A stretch of 64,000 bases of DNA from Prevotella sp. (GCA_016291495.1 JAEEXI010000004.1:124001-188000); one strand, 5' to 3'; counted from the first letter of the stretch, positions 19,158-27,773 are shown. The notes: generated by a model not told the origin, from the letters alone. Numbers and translations are program-made.

Positions 19158-19717
19158 AGTTTATTCTTTATTTGATTTAATATTTGTTCTATTTGTTTTT
19201 CGATATCCGCTTTCCCGTCATTGACAATCTCATAGTCGGCATGTTTTCTGACCTCCTCCTGCGACCATTGTCGTTGCATCCATTGGAGCACTTTTTCGCG
19301 GGTGATATGGTCTCGTTTCATGACGCGTTGGATTCGTACATCCTCAGGGGCTGTAACCACTATGATCTTATCGACCAAGTGGTAGATTCCCGACTCGAAT
19401 ATAATGGCGCTCTCCATCCATTGCATACCGCTCTCTTCGAAGTCACGGAATACAGCAGGATGAACAATGGCATCAATCGCCTTGGCATGTTCCTCGCTTT
19501 GCAGCAGGAACTGAGCGACAACCGCCTTGTTGAGTTTCCCGTCAATATATGCATCCGAACCAATCAGCACCGTTAATTCCTTATATATTATAGGCGAGGT
19601 ACAGATAAGTCGCTTAGCTGCAGCATCACAGTCATAGACCTCAATACCGTGTCGTGCCAGTCGTTTGCAAACATAGCTCTTGCCGGAGCCAATACCTCCC
19701 GTAATACCAATCTTCAT
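19154..19717 (-). CDS. coaE: Dephospho-CoA kinase
   Basis: Last step of coenzyme A synthesis. 187 residues with the P-loop GITGGIGSGKSYVCK, then the substrate-site segments VYDCDAAAKRL and HPAVFRDF, and VVTAPEDVRIQRVMKRD. Its start overlaps the stop of the YbbR-like gene by four bases. Confidence 0.95.
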   Translation of the reverse strand: MKIGITGGIGSGKSYVCKRLARHGIEVYDCDAAAKRLICTSPIIYKELTVLIGSDAYIDGKLNKAVVAQFLLQSEEHAKAIDAIVHPAVFRDFEESGMQWMESAIIFESGIYHLVDKIIVVTAPEDVRIQRVMKRDHITREKVLQWMQRQWSQEEVRKHADYEIVNDGKADIEKQIEQILNQIKNKL

Positions 19718-20688
19718 TCCTCTTCTATCAGATAGTCAACTTGTTTGATATCCAATGCCGCCCTACTGATGCCATGAGGGATGGTTTTCAAGTAGATGTT
19801 GCATTTTTCCGATGGGTTTTGAGTGATTTCTTTGTAATCAGCAATGACCGTAAAGTCCTCAGCACGCAACTTGCGGAATAGACTGACACCCGTCACAAAG
19901 TGTACTCTCACCTTAGGTGGGAAGGTACGCAGGACTTTTCCTTCTGGCATATTGATCGCCTTGATAGGAATACCGTCTATACTCTCTTCTGTCAGCACAT
20001 CTGTAAAGAAACCCATGCGAATCTGGTCGGGGACGACTTTTACGTCTTTTAGGTGTGACAACTTACAGTTGATGACCAGCGTGTCACGGAAACCGACGTA
20101 GTTTAACTGTTCGGTATATATGGTACGAATACTGTCTAGTTTCTCTCTGGATGCATATACGTCAACACTATCTGGCCAGTACTGTACATGTGAGATGAAA
20201 TAGAGTTGTTCGGGGATGACCCGACCTGTCCATCTGACAGGAACACGTTTTCGTTCTCCATTGTTGTAGAAGAACTCTACTTTGTCAGGTTTGACAGTAC
20301 TGATAAGAGTTGACATCTCCAGTTGCTGGATAGTCAGTCGTTTGATATCCGAAGAGGGAATATTACCAAAACCATTACCCCGGTCGTAATTCTTGAAAGG
20401 GATATTGATGTTCCTGTTCGCCTCATATAAATACCGCAGGAGAATCCACCCCTTATCACGGACAACAATACGCAAGGTATCTACTTCATTGGAAGTAAGT
20501 ACCACATTTTGGGGAATGCCCTTGATGCGCACAATTACTTTAATTTCCCGTTCGTAGGTTTCATTGAGCGTCAGGATTAACCAGAAAATGCCTGACAAAA
20601 TGAGGAAGAACAGGAAAATCAGGACCTCTTTGCTCGTTTTGTTGAAAAGAAAGCGCCTAATATACAGTGTGAGGCGTTGTGCGTTCAC
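19714..20688 (-). CDS. YbbR-like domain protein
   Basis: 324 residues with one N-terminal membrane helix (VLIFLFFLILSGIFWLIL) and extracytoplasmic repeats of the YbbR type. In Firmicutes YbbR/CdaR proteins regulate the diadenylate cyclase CdaA, but here the only neighbours are yajC and coaE, so a link to c-di-AMP is not shown. It sits 12 bases after yajC. Confidence 0.85.
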   Translation of the reverse strand: MNAQRLTLYIRRFLFNKTSKEVLIFLFFLILSGIFWLILTLNETYEREIKVIVRIKGIPQNVVLTSNEVDTLRIVVRDKGWILLRYLYEANRNINIPFKNYDRGNGFGNIPSSDIKRLTIQQLEMSTLISTVKPDKVEFFYNNGERKRVPVRWTGRVIPEQLYFISHVQYWPDSVDVYASREKLDSIRTIYTEQLNYVGFRDTLVINCKLSHLKDVKVVPDQIRMGFFTDVLTEESIDGIPIKAINMPEGKVLRTFPPKVRVHFVTGVSLFRKLRAEDFTVIADYKEITQNPSEKCNIYLKTIPHGISRAALDIKQVDYLIEEE

Positions 20689-20700
20689 TACGATAATCTG

Positions 20701-21024
20701 TTATTTCTGTGCGGGTGTACTGGCAGAGTCTCTGAAGACAGAGCCTTTGTCCACACGGATGACTACACCGTCGGCTATCTTCACCTCGATAATGCCATTG
20801 GCAAGATCAATCTTTTTAACAACACCATAAATACCACCGCCGGTGACTACAGAAGTTCCTTCCGTGAGAGAGTTCTGGAAATTCTGAATCTCTTTTTGGC
20901 GTTTCTGTTGAGGCTTGATCATGAAGAAATACATGATGGCAAAGATAGCCACCATCATAATGATAAAACTGGTCATACTGCCACCGCCCTGTGCGGCTTG
21001 TGCAGCGAGAAAAACTTGTGTCAT
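20701..21024 (-). CDS. yajC: Preprotein translocase accessory subunit YajC
   Basis: 107 residues with a single membrane helix (SFIIMMVAIFAIMYFFMI) followed by the family signature KPQQKRQKEIQNFQNSL and a short beta domain (VVTGGGIYGVVKKI). It acts with SecDF at the Sec translocon. It lies between nusB and the YbbR-like gene. Confidence 0.94.
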   Translation of the reverse strand: MTQVFLAAQAAQGGGSMTSFIIMMVAIFAIMYFFMIKPQQKRQKEIQNFQNSLTEGTSVVTGGGIYGVVKKIDLANGIIEVKIADGVVIRVDKGSVFRDSASTPAQK

Positions 21025-21035
21025 AAATATATAAT

Positions 21036-21051
21036 TATTACGTTATTACAT
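21036..21051 (-). repeat. Two 8-base repeat units between nusB and yajC
   Basis: Read on the minus strand, TGTAATAA and CGTAATAA follow each other, the same unit as the four between groES and groEL. Confidence 0.55.
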
Positions 21052-21060
21052 TTTTACTTA

Positions 21061-21999
21061 TTATTCCCTCTCTTCCATATGCTTCAGCAGTTTTCCGCTC
21101 TGCACCAGGTGGCGCGCAATGGCATCGAGCATGCCGTTGATATATCCCCCGCTACGTGGGGTGGAGTAGAGCTTAGCTATCTCTACAAATTCATTGATGG
21201 TTACACTGACGGGAATGCTAGGGAATGTCATCATCTCTGCAATGGCTATCTGCATGATGACGATGTCCATATAGGCAAGACGGGAGAAATCCCAATTGCG
21301 AGAAGCCTCACTCATGAAATGCTGGTATTCGTCAGCATTCATGATTGTGGCGCGAAATAGTTTGCGGGCATAGTCTTTGTCTTCTTCATTGCTGTATTCT
21401 GGCAACAGCTCCTGTTTAGACTGGTTCTTCTCTTCAAAACGTTTGATGGTCTTGAGAACGAAGGTATCTACCACTTCTTTGTCGTCATTCCAATATAGAC
21501 ACTGTTCCTCCAATAGTGTATCGAGGTCGGCATTGTCCTGAATAAGATTTCTGTATATTTTACGCCATACCTCACGGTCTGTATCGTAGTTGTCTTCTGT
21601 TGACTCCATGTAGTCTTTGTAAATCTGACTCTCCGTAATTTGGGTGTAGATTTTTTTTAGGAACTCCGGTTCGTCATCCCAGGACAGTTTCTTGCTCTCT
21701 ATAAAGTCATTTAACATTTTGTTCTCTTCCAATTGCATGGCAAAGCGGTTGTAGGCGAATTTCTGTGAAGGCATTTCTGTACCCTCTCGATTAGCCCTTG
21801 ACTGAGCAACTTCCAAATGTCGGCGTGACTCATGGGTAATTCCGACGATAAGTGCTAACAAGTAATTGTAAAGGTCATACGCCTTGGAGAGACTGAAGAG
21901 TAGTTCCTTCTCTGCCGTCTCAATGTTCTTGTTCCCGTTTTGATAGTACGCATAGGTTAACTGGACTACCTTAATTCTAATGATCTCACGATTAATCAT
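21061..21999 (-). CDS. nusB: Transcription antitermination factor NusB (long form)
   Basis: 312 residues, about twice the E. coli length, as usual in Bacteroidetes. The N-terminus MINREIIRIKVVQLTYAYYQ and the C-terminal AEMMTFPSIPVSVTINEFVEIAK with YINGMLDAI are the NusB marks, separated by a long helical insert. It binds boxA RNA with S10 in rRNA antitermination. First gene of the minus-strand operon nusB-yajC-YbbR-coaE-DUF5606. Confidence 0.93.
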   Translation of the reverse strand: MINREIIRIKVVQLTYAYYQNGNKNIETAEKELLFSLSKAYDLYNYLLALIVGITHESRRHLEVAQSRANREGTEMPSQKFAYNRFAMQLEENKMLNDFIESKKLSWDDEPEFLKKIYTQITESQIYKDYMESTEDNYDTDREVWRKIYRNLIQDNADLDTLLEEQCLYWNDDKEVVDTFVLKTIKRFEEKNQSKQELLPEYSNEEDKDYARKLFRATIMNADEYQHFMSEASRNWDFSRLAYMDIVIMQIAIAEMMTFPSIPVSVTINEFVEIAKLYSTPRSGGYINGMLDAIARHLVQSGKLLKHMEERE

Positions 22000-22039
22000 A
22001 TCTTCTCTTGAATAGCTAGTTTGATACTCTTATCAACTG

Positions 22040-22071
22040 CAAAAATACGAATAATTCCTTGATTGTGCAAG
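22040..22071 (-). promoter_or_regulatory. Promoter of the nusB operon
   Basis: On the minus strand CTTG (22068-22071), 20 bases, then TATTTTTG (22040-22047). Confidence 0.7.
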
Positions 22072-22086
22072 AAAAAGCCAATATTA

Positions 22087-22118
22087 TTTGTTTTTTTGCT
22101 CAATTATTCGTACCTTTG
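22087..22118 (+). promoter_or_regulatory. Promoter of the rplY operon
   Basis: TTTG (22087-22090), 20 bases, then TACCTTTG (22111-22118), a perfect match. The leader is about 67 bases. Confidence 0.82.
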
Positions 22119-22191
22119 CAGCCGCTTTTCGCATCGTGTGATGGTGAATTAAGCATTTGTTTAACTTAATTTAGAGTAACACAATTTTATT

Positions 22192-22794
22192 ATGAGAGAA
22201 ATTAGTGTAAACGGTCAGAAGCGCGCCGAGACAGGCAAGAAAGCCTCAAAGTTGCTTCGCAAAGAGGGTTTGGTTCCCTGTAATCTGTATGGTGAGAAGA
22301 AAGGTGAGAAGGGACTTCCTGAGGCTCTTTCTTTCGTAGTTCCTATGTCAGAGCTCCGCAAGGTGATTTATTCTCCTCATGTATATGTTGTCAATATTGC
22401 TATTGACGGCAAGGAGCATAAGGCTATTATCAAGGAACTCCAGTTCCATCCTACAACTGATGCTGTGTTGCATGCAGATTTTTATGAGGTGAATGAAACC
22501 AAGAAGATCACTGTTGGTATTCCTGTGAAGATTACTGGTCACGCTCAGGGTGTACGTGATGGTGGTAAGCTCCAGTTGCAGATTCGTAAAATCAATGTGA
22601 CTGCTCCTTATAAGAATATTCCTGAGGTTCTTGAGATTGACGTTACCTCACTGGAACTCGGCAAGAGCATTAAGGTGGGCTCCTTGAGCTTCGAAGGTCT
22701 TGAGATTGCTACTCCGAAGGAGGTTATCGTATGTTCTGTCAGAACAACACGTGCTTCTCGTTCGGCTGCATCTGCAGAGGAAGCTGCACAGTAA
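22192..22794 (+). CDS. rplY: 50S ribosomal protein L25 (Ctc form)
   Basis: 200 residues: the 5S-rRNA-binding L25 domain (REISVNGQKRAETGKKASKL through about residue 95) plus the C-terminal CTC beta domain. It begins an operon with pth, the S4 protein and the antiporter. A run of 7-base repeats separates it from pth. Confidence 0.95.
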   Translation: MREISVNGQKRAETGKKASKLLRKEGLVPCNLYGEKKGEKGLPEALSFVVPMSELRKVIYSPHVYVVNIAIDGKEHKAIIKELQFHPTTDAVLHADFYEVNETKKITVGIPVKITGHAQGVRDGGKLQLQIRKINVTAPYKNIPEVLEIDVTSLELGKSIKVGSLSFEGLEIATPKEVIVCSVRTTRASRSAASAEEAAQ

Positions 22795-22796
22795 AT

Positions 22797-22828
22797 GCCA
22801 GCTAATAGCTAACTGCTAATAGCCAAAA
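22797..22828 (+). repeat. 7-base repeats between rplY and pth
   Basis: The units GCTAATA, GCTAACT, GCTAATA and GCCAAAA follow each other without gaps from 22801, preceded by a partial unit. They end two bases before the pth ATG. Confidence 0.8.
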
Positions 22829-22830
22829 GA

Positions 22831-23445
22831 ATGGATAAATACTTAATTGTTGGTCTGGGCAATATCGGCAATGAATATGACATGACCCGCCACAATACTG
22901 GATTTATGGTATTGGACGCTTTCGCGAAAGCGTCCAATATTTCTTTTGAGGATAAACGTTACGGCTTTATCGGTGAGATAAGCCTCAAGGGGCGTAAGAT
23001 ATTCCTCCTCAAGCCCTCTACTTTTATGAATCTGAGCGGTAATGCAGTGCGCTATTGGCTTAACAAGGAGAACATCGAACAGAGTCGTCTGTTGGTTATC
23101 AGCGACGATGTCGCCATTCCTGTGGGTCAGTTTCGTTTGAAGGCCAGTGGTTCGAATGGTGGACATAATGGTTTGGGACATATCCAGCAACTAATCGGAC
23201 AGAATTATGCACGCCTGCGGATGGGTATAGGTAATGACTTTCCTGTGGGTTCGCAAATTGATCACGTACTCGGACGTTTCTCGACGGAGGAGTTGGAGAA
23301 GCTGCAACCTGCCATAGACATAGGCGTGGAGATCATCAAGAGCTTTGTCCTTGCAGGCATCGACTTTACGATGAATCAATACAATAAGTTGGGCAAAGGC
23401 CCCAAGCCAACAGCTAATAGTCAAAAGCCTGATGCTGATGAATGA
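22831..23445 (+). CDS. pth: Peptidyl-tRNA hydrolase
   Basis: Releases tRNA from stalled peptidyl-tRNA. 204 residues with [20 protein letters not shown] (catalytic His about residue 21), [16 protein letters not shown] and the Asp of ISDDVAIP. A perfect 30-base palindrome lies in codons 27-36 (22910-22939), where the protein sequence ([11 protein letters not shown]) looks normal for the family. The C-terminal tail ([13 protein letters not shown]) is encoded by 7-base repeats. The stop overlaps the next gene. Confidence 0.95.
   Translation: MDKYLIVGLGNIGNEYDMTRHNTGFMVLDAFAKASNISFEDKRYGFIGEISLKGRKIFLLKPSTFMNLSGNAVRYWLNKENIEQSRLLVISDDVAIPVGQFRLKASGSNGGHNGLGHIQQLIGQNYARLRMGIGNDFPVGSQIDHVLGRFSTEELEKLQPAIDIGVEIIKSFVLAGIDFTMNQYNKLGKGPKPTANSQKPDADE
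22910..22939. repeat. Perfect 30-base palindrome inside pth
   Basis: The two 15-base halves, TATTGGACGCTTTCG and its exact complement, meet at the centre TCGCGA (22922-22927). In RNA this gives a 13-pair stem with a CGCG loop, about 80 bases into the coding sequence. Confidence 0.9.
23406..23440 (+). repeat. 7-base repeats coding the Pth tail
   Basis: GCCAACA, GCTAATA and GTCAAAA, then the weaker GCCTGAT and GCTGATG, run in frame through the last codons of pth and into the start of the next gene. Confidence 0.75.
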
Positions 23446-23857
23446 AGCTCGAGTTGACAAATGGTTATGGGCAGCGCGTATTTTCAAGACACGCAGTATT
23501 GCTGTTGATGCCATTAAGAACGGTCGTGTGACGATGAACGGCATGAACGTCAAGCCCTCTCGTATGGTAAAGGAAGGCGAGGTCATCAGCGTTCGCAAAC
23601 CGCCTGTCACTTACTCCTTTAAGATTCTGAAGACCATCGAACAGAGGGTAGGGGCGAAGCTGATACCGGAGATTTACGAGAATGTGACGCCTGCCGATCA
23701 GTATGAGCTGTTGGAGATGAATCGCATTAGTGGTTTTGTCGATCGTGCCCGTGGTACTGGTCGTCCTACGAAGAAAGAGCGTCGTGCTCTCGATGAGTTT
23801 ATAGGCCCATCAATGGACGATTTCGATGATTTTGACTTTGACAGCGATGATATTTGA
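23438..23857 (+). CDS. S4-domain RNA-binding protein (Hsp15-like)
   Basis: About 139 residues. The N-terminal S4 fold ([19 protein letters not shown], then [11 protein letters not shown]) matches the Hsp15/HslR group that binds stalled 50S subunits. The C-terminal part is basic ([11 protein letters not shown]) with an Asp-rich end ([14 protein letters not shown]). The ATG at 23438, rather than 23432, is taken as the start. It overlaps pth by eight bases and the antiporter start by eleven. A ribosome-rescue role next to pth is plausible. Confidence 0.85.
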   Translation: MNEARVDKWLWAARIFKTRSIAVDAIKNGRVTMNGMNVKPSRMVKEGEVISVRKPPVTYSFKILKTIEQRVGAKLIPEIYENVTPADQYELLEMNRISGFVDRARGTGRPTKKERRALDEFIGPSMDDFDDFDFDSDDI

Positions 23858-24776
23858 TATACTGTTGATTGTGATGGGCGTGGCGATGGTGCTGGGCGGT
23901 GCTGATCGTCTGACGGAGGGAGCTGCTGCGTTGGCTCGCCGCATGAATGTCCCTGAGATTATCATTGGCCTGACAATCGTGGCGGCTGGCACTTCTGCCC
24001 CAGAACTCTTTGTCAGCCTGGTATCTGCCTTGAAAGGGACGCCCGATATGGCGATGGGTAATGTCGTCGGCTCCAACACGATGAACTGTATGCTGATTGT
24101 CGGCAGTGCTGCTATGGTTGCTCCGATGACCATCAGTCGTAGCACTGTCCATAAAGATATTCCTTTCTCTGTCGGCGCTTCTGTTTTGTTGATAATTCTG
24201 AGCTTCAATGCTTTTTTAGGTCGTATCGACGGTATTATTCTCCTGTTAGGCTTTGCCGCCTTTATGTATTATACGTTGTCGCAAGCAAAGAAAGGGCCGG
24301 TGGAGGCGCAAGAAACGCTAAAGCAGGTCAGCCCTTGGCTGAGTGCTTTCTTTGTACTTTTAGGACTCGCCCTTTTGGTGGCAGGCAGTAACATCTTTGT
24401 CGATGCTGCATCCAAAGTGGCTTATGCGTTAGGACTCAGCGAAGGTGTAGTGGGTTTGACAATCGTGGCAGGTGGAACGTCCTTGCCAGAGTTGGCGACA
24501 AGTGTAGTTGCTGCCCATAAGGGACAGTCGGCCATCGCCATTGGCAATGTCATCGGCTCGAATGTCTTTAACATCCTGCTGATATTAGGACTCACTGCCA
24601 CCATCAGTCCGATGGCGATACAAGGCATCACACTGGTAGATATGGGCATGATGTTAGGCTCCGTATCACTGGTATGGTTATTCTCCTATACCCGTTATAC
24701 CGTTGAGCGTTGGGAGGGAACTTTGTTGGTAGGAGGATATCTGGCTTATCTCGGCTGGTTGCTCAGCAACATATAA
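23847..24776 (+). CDS. Calcium/sodium antiporter (CaCA family, YrbG-like)
   Basis: About 309 residues, ten or so membrane helices in two homologous halves. Each half has the ion-binding alpha repeat: GLTIVAAGTSAPELFVSL near residue 40 and GLTIVAGGTSLPELATSV near residue 208. The start at 23847 ([11 protein letters not shown]) overlaps the end of the S4 gene. It ends four bases from the convergent thioredoxin-like gene. Confidence 0.92.
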   Translation: MIFDILLIVMGVAMVLGGADRLTEGAAALARRMNVPEIIIGLTIVAAGTSAPELFVSLVSALKGTPDMAMGNVVGSNTMNCMLIVGSAAMVAPMTISRSTVHKDIPFSVGASVLLIILSFNAFLGRIDGIILLLGFAAFMYYTLSQAKKGPVEAQETLKQVSPWLSAFFVLLGLALLVAGSNIFVDAASKVAYALGLSEGVVGLTIVAGGTSLPELATSVVAAHKGQSAIAIGNVIGSNVFNILLILGLTATISPMAIQGITLVDMGMMLGSVSLVWLFSYTRYTVERWEGTLLVGGYLAYLGWLLSNI

Positions 24777-24780
24777 ACCC

Positions 24781-25623
24781 TTATTCTCCGTATATTTCCT
24801 TTAGTTTGTTGGTGAGTTTCTCACCACGCAGGTCCATTGCGACGATTTTGCCAGTAGGGTCTACAAGGACGTTGCTGGGAATGCTGCTGATACCATAAGC
24901 GTCTGAAGCGGCACACTGCCATCCTTTCAGGTCACTCATTTGTGGCCAATTCATGCCTAGCTGCTGGACGGCAGCGACCCATGCGCTCTTTTTCTGGTCG
25001 AAAGAGACACCCACAACTTCGAAACCCTTGACATGGAACTGCTCGTAGGCAGCAATGACAAAGGGCATCTCACGGCGACAGGGACCACACCAGGATGCCC
25101 AGAAGTCGACAAGTACGTAGTTGCCTTTGCCGACCCACTGGCTTAACTTCACCGTTTCGTCATTGGGGGTGTTCATCTCCAGGTCATGGAACTGAATACC
25201 TGGCTTGCGCTTCTCGTAGCCGGCAAGCAGTTTCTTGGGAATCTCTAGGTCGGGATGATAATAGTAAGATGCCTTGGGGTCGAGGGCAACTTTCAGGTCT
25301 TCGTAGTTTAACTGATACATTGCCTCCCTGATATACTTGACGGGCAGGTCGTTGTCACGGTTGTCGCGGATAATCTCTCTGATGAGTTTTAACTGTTCCT
25401 CACCCAGCGAGTCCAAACGGTCGGACAGAATCTTTGCCATGGCCTTGCTCTCGGGGAGTTCTCCATTGGGGTCTTTCTCCTGAATAGCCTTGAACTCTTT
25501 CATAATTTTATCGCCTTGTGCGTCGAAAGCATCCATCAAGGGCTGGTAGGGGTCAATATGATTTTGAGCCAAACAGCACGTAGCCATCAGCATCGTCCAT
25601 GTTAAGAATAGATATTTTTTCAT
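24781..25623 (-). CDS. TlpA-like thiol-disulfide oxidoreductase, exported
   Basis: About 280 residues. A signal peptide (MKKYLFLTWTMLMATCCLAQ, with Cys residues that could form a lipobox) precedes a helical N-terminal domain of about 120 residues. A thioredoxin fold follows with the active site FWASWCGPCRREMPF near residue 175 and the cis-Pro region ISSIPSNVLVDPTG. It is probably a periplasmic reductase for cytochromes or other thiols. The first in-frame codon upstream is GTG; the ATG at 25623 is preferred. Confidence 0.88.
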   Translation of the reverse strand: MKKYLFLTWTMLMATCCLAQNHIDPYQPLMDAFDAQGDKIMKEFKAIQEKDPNGELPESKAMAKILSDRLDSLGEEQLKLIREIIRDNRDNDLPVKYIREAMYQLNYEDLKVALDPKASYYYHPDLEIPKKLLAGYEKRKPGIQFHDLEMNTPNDETVKLSQWVGKGNYVLVDFWASWCGPCRREMPFVIAAYEQFHVKGFEVVGVSFDQKKSAWVAAVQQLGMNWPQMSDLKGWQCAASDAYGISSIPSNVLVDPTGKIVAMDLRGEKLTNKLKEIYGE

Positions 25624-25645
25624 CACGTTCGTTGTTTATTTTGGG

Positions 25646-25653
25646 CAAAGGTA
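25646..25653 (-). promoter_or_regulatory. -7 box of the TlpA-like gene
   Basis: TACCTTTG on the minus strand, 22 bases before the ATG. No clear -33 box. Confidence 0.6.
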
Positions 25654-25697
25654 CGAAATAATTTACAATAAATGTGTTCTGATTCGTTTTTTTTAAC

Positions 25698-25705
25698 TAC
25701 CTTTG
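25698..25705 (+). promoter_or_regulatory. -7 box of the transporter-queF operon
   Basis: TACCTTTG. Transcription should start near 25711, directly before the riboswitch fold. The -33 region has only a TGTG 21 bases upstream. Confidence 0.65.
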
Positions 25706-25718
25706 CACCCGCAAAATG

Positions 25719-25769
25719 CAGGGGTACTTGCGAAGTCTGATGACTAACCCCCTTTAACAAAACAAGAAA
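25719..25769 (+). promoter_or_regulatory. preQ1-I type riboswitch before the queuosine-precursor genes
   Basis: Stem P1 pairs AGGGG (25720-25724) with CCCCT (25749-25753), leaving C25748 free after AA, the position that contacts preQ1 in the Thermoanaerobacter tengcongensis aptamer. The tail 25754-25766 (TTAACAAAACAAG) equals that aptamer's 3' tail as I remember it. CTTG in the loop (25727-25730) can pair with CAAG (25763-25766) as the pseudoknot, which would hide the ribosome-binding region four bases before the ATG. The loop holds an extra hairpin (AGTC/GACT, 25734-25745). The downstream genes are exactly those expected of preQ1 control. Confidence 0.8.
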
Positions 25770-26459
25770 ATGGAAAAGAACAATCACAAAGTCAGTGTGC
25801 TGTTTATGCTTTTCTGCACATTGTTCTGCGTCTGCCTGATTACGGCAAACGTATTGGAGACAAAGCAAATACAGTTTGGAATTGCAAACTTCACCGGCGG
25901 CTTGCTGGTGTTCCCTGTGAGCTACATCATCAACGATGTGGTCTGTGAGGTGTGGGGCTATCGTCGTGCCCGACTGCTCATCTGGATGGGCTTCCTCATG
26001 AACTTTTTCTTCGTGGGCATGGGAGCCTTGGCGGATGTCATTCCTGGTGCTCCCTATTGGGACCGTAATGAGGCGTTCCACAGCATCTTCGGACTGGCCC
26101 CCCGTATTGCAGGAGCCTCGTTCATAGCCTTCCTTGCCGGCTCGTTCATCAATGCCTACGTGATGAGTCGCATGAAGCTCTCGTCGTCAGGTCGTCATTT
26201 CTCGGCACGTGCCATCCTAAGTACCGTATTCGGAGAGTTGACGGACTCGCTGATTTTCTTCCCCCTTGCCTTCTCGTTCATCCTCCCTTGGGAGGAGATG
26301 CCTTCATTGGTTATCACGCAGGTCGTTTTGAAGACCCTCTATGAGATTGTAGCCCTGCCTGTGACGATGAGGGTGGTGAAATACACGAAGGAGCACGACA
26401 ACGAGGATGTCTATGACTATGATATCTCTTATAACATCTTTAAAATCATGAAGCTATGA
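25770..26459 (+). CDS. yhhQ: Queuosine precursor transporter (YhhQ family)
   Basis: 229 residues with about six membrane helices. The family marks are [14 protein letters not shown] near residue 25 and [18 protein letters not shown] near residue 52, plus [15 protein letters not shown]. It imports preQ0/preQ1-type bases for the wobble modification queuosine. It follows a preQ1-type riboswitch and overlaps queF by four bases. Confidence 0.93.
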   Translation: MEKNNHKVSVLFMLFCTLFCVCLITANVLETKQIQFGIANFTGGLLVFPVSYIINDVVCEVWGYRRARLLIWMGFLMNFFFVGMGALADVIPGAPYWDRNEAFHSIFGLAPRIAGASFIAFLAGSFINAYVMSRMKLSSSGRHFSARAILSTVFGELTDSLIFFPLAFSFILPWEEMPSLVITQVVLKTLYEIVALPVTMRVVKYTKEHDNEDVYDYDISYNIFKIMKL

Positions 26460-26917
26460 ACAGGGAACAAGACCATTTACAACAACTCGGCAAGAAGACG
26501 GAGTATAAGATGGATTATGCGCCTGAGGTGTTGGAGACCTTTGAGAACAAACACAAGGAGAACGACTACTGGGTGCAGTTCAACTGTCCTGAGTTCACAT
26601 CGCTGTGCCCGATTACGGGGCAGCCAGACTTTGCAGAGATCAAGATTCTGTATATCCCTGCAGAGCGGATGGTAGAGTCGAAGAGCCTGAAACTCTATCT
26701 CTTCTCTTTCCGTAATCATGGCGACTTCCATGAGGATTGCATCAATATCATCATGAAAGACTTGGTGAAACTGATGCAGCCGAAATATATAGAGGTGATA
26801 GGACTGTTCACTCCTCGTGGGGGAATCAGTATCTATCCTTACGCCAACTACGGAATGCCAGGGACTAAATACGAAAAGATGGCTGAACAACGAATGCTCA
26901 GCCATCAGTTTCTTTAA
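26456..26917 (+). CDS. queF: NADPH-dependent 7-cyano-7-deazaguanine reductase
   Basis: 153 residues, the short single-domain QueF. It reduces preQ0 to preQ1. It has the catalytic Cys in [16 protein letters not shown], the substrate Glu in [22 protein letters not shown], and RGGISIYPY. Translationally coupled to the transporter. Its stop and the stop of the convergent lipoprotein gene share TTAA. Confidence 0.95.
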   Translation: MNREQDHLQQLGKKTEYKMDYAPEVLETFENKHKENDYWVQFNCPEFTSLCPITGQPDFAEIKILYIPAERMVESKSLKLYLFSFRNHGDFHEDCINIIMKDLVKLMQPKYIEVIGLFTPRGGISIYPYANYGMPGTKYEKMAEQRMLSHQFL

Positions 26918-27672
26918 TTCTGTTTTTCTTCTGTCTTGCGGTAATACCCTTGTTCATGATCCTTGAATCGGAGTACAAGGGTGTCACGGTGCAGTTGTAA
27001 TATGTCTGCGGTATCCTGATCAGGCTTTCCTTTCTTTCCATTAGGCAATAAAACGGAATCTGTGACCAGAATTAATTTACCGTTATAAAGCTTCCATCCC
27101 GTATACCTTTTTATTGGAGGATATTCTACCGGACTCATCTCGTCGGTGGATGATTGTCGCCTTCCTCCAATCGACTGGGCTGTATTTCCTCGTTTCAATT
27201 GGATGCTATATTCCCGTGGTGCCATCATCTTCTGTCTGGCAGAATCAGGAATCCGTTCCATGATTCTGCGTTGGATACGCTCAGGCATCTTGTCAATGTT
27301 TCGGAAAGTAGGCGTTACTTGATAGCACCATTTCCCCTTCAGTCTTTCAATATTGATGAGCATTAGCACTTCCTGTTTGTCTTCCGGATTGAGGATAACT
27401 GCCAACTCGTCACCGATATGAGGACGCCCAAAGAGTTGGTGCTCCTGACGGGCTCGGATGATGTCAAAGGTATCGGGATCTGCCCCGGAGAAGGGCAATA
27501 ATATCAGTATCGAGTCGGTACTTCCGTCACAGGCAAGACCATAGATGGTAGAGTCGCCAGGTACGTTCTGATAGTTGGCAAAGACTCCTTCTTGTCTGTC
27601 TTTTGAAGGTTGTTTCTGTCCGCAAGCCATCAGCAGTACGACTATGGTCAATAAGCATATTGCTTTCTTCAT
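26914..27672 (-). CDS. Putative lipoprotein of unknown function
   Basis: About 252 residues. The N-terminus [19 protein letters not shown] is a lipoprotein signal with its lipobox Cys near residue 17. The rest is a small-beta-domain protein with [20 protein letters not shown] and a conserved-looking [18 protein letters not shown] do not recognise the family. The frame is open further upstream to 27771, but that part crosses the promoter and 7-base repeats, so the start at 27672 is used. Confidence 0.7.
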   Translation of the reverse strand: MKKAICLLTIVVLLMACGQKQPSKDRQEGVFANYQNVPGDSTIYGLACDGSTDSILILLPFSGADPDTFDIIRARQEHQLFGRPHIGDELAVILNPEDKQEVLMLINIERLKGKWCYQVTPTFRNIDKMPERIQRRIMERIPDSARQKMMAPREYSIQLKRGNTAQSIGGRRQSSTDEMSPVEYPPIKRYTGWKLYNGKLILVTDSVLLPNGKKGKPDQDTADILQLHRDTLVLRFKDHEQGYYRKTEEKQN

Positions 27673-27689
27673 AATATTTAAATTTTGGG

Positions 27690-27697
27690 CAAAGGTA
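27690..27697 (-). promoter_or_regulatory. -7 box of the lipoprotein gene
   Basis: TACCTTTG on the minus strand. The matching -33 zone is occupied by 7-base repeats. Confidence 0.6.
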
Positions 27698-27700
27698 CAA

Positions 27701-27735
27701 AATAATTGATAATTGACAATTGATAATTGATATTT
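27701..27735. repeat. 7-base repeats between divergent promoters
   Basis: AATAATT, GATAATT, GACAATT, GATAATT and GATATTT are five units in a row. They fill the space between the -7 boxes of the lipoprotein gene and the decarboxylase gene, so they replace both -33 boxes. Confidence 0.8.
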
Positions 27736-27741
27736 TATTTG

Positions 27742-27749
27742 TACTTTTG
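27742..27749 (+). promoter_or_regulatory. -7 box of the decarboxylase alpha-subunit gene
   Basis: TACTTTTG, with GTAC and ACAAA context mirrored in the lipoprotein promoter on the other side of the repeats. Confidence 0.55.
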
Positions 27750-27773
27750 CAAAAAGATTAACATCAATCATCT

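Larger units (their letters stand above)
22037..22121. repeat. Mirror-image divergent promoters, nusB/rplY
   Basis: The 20 bases at 22037-22056 are the reverse complement of 22102-22121 except at two positions, which are exactly the two free bases of each TAnnTTTG box. The arms cover both -7 boxes and about ten bases upstream of each. Confidence 0.75.
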
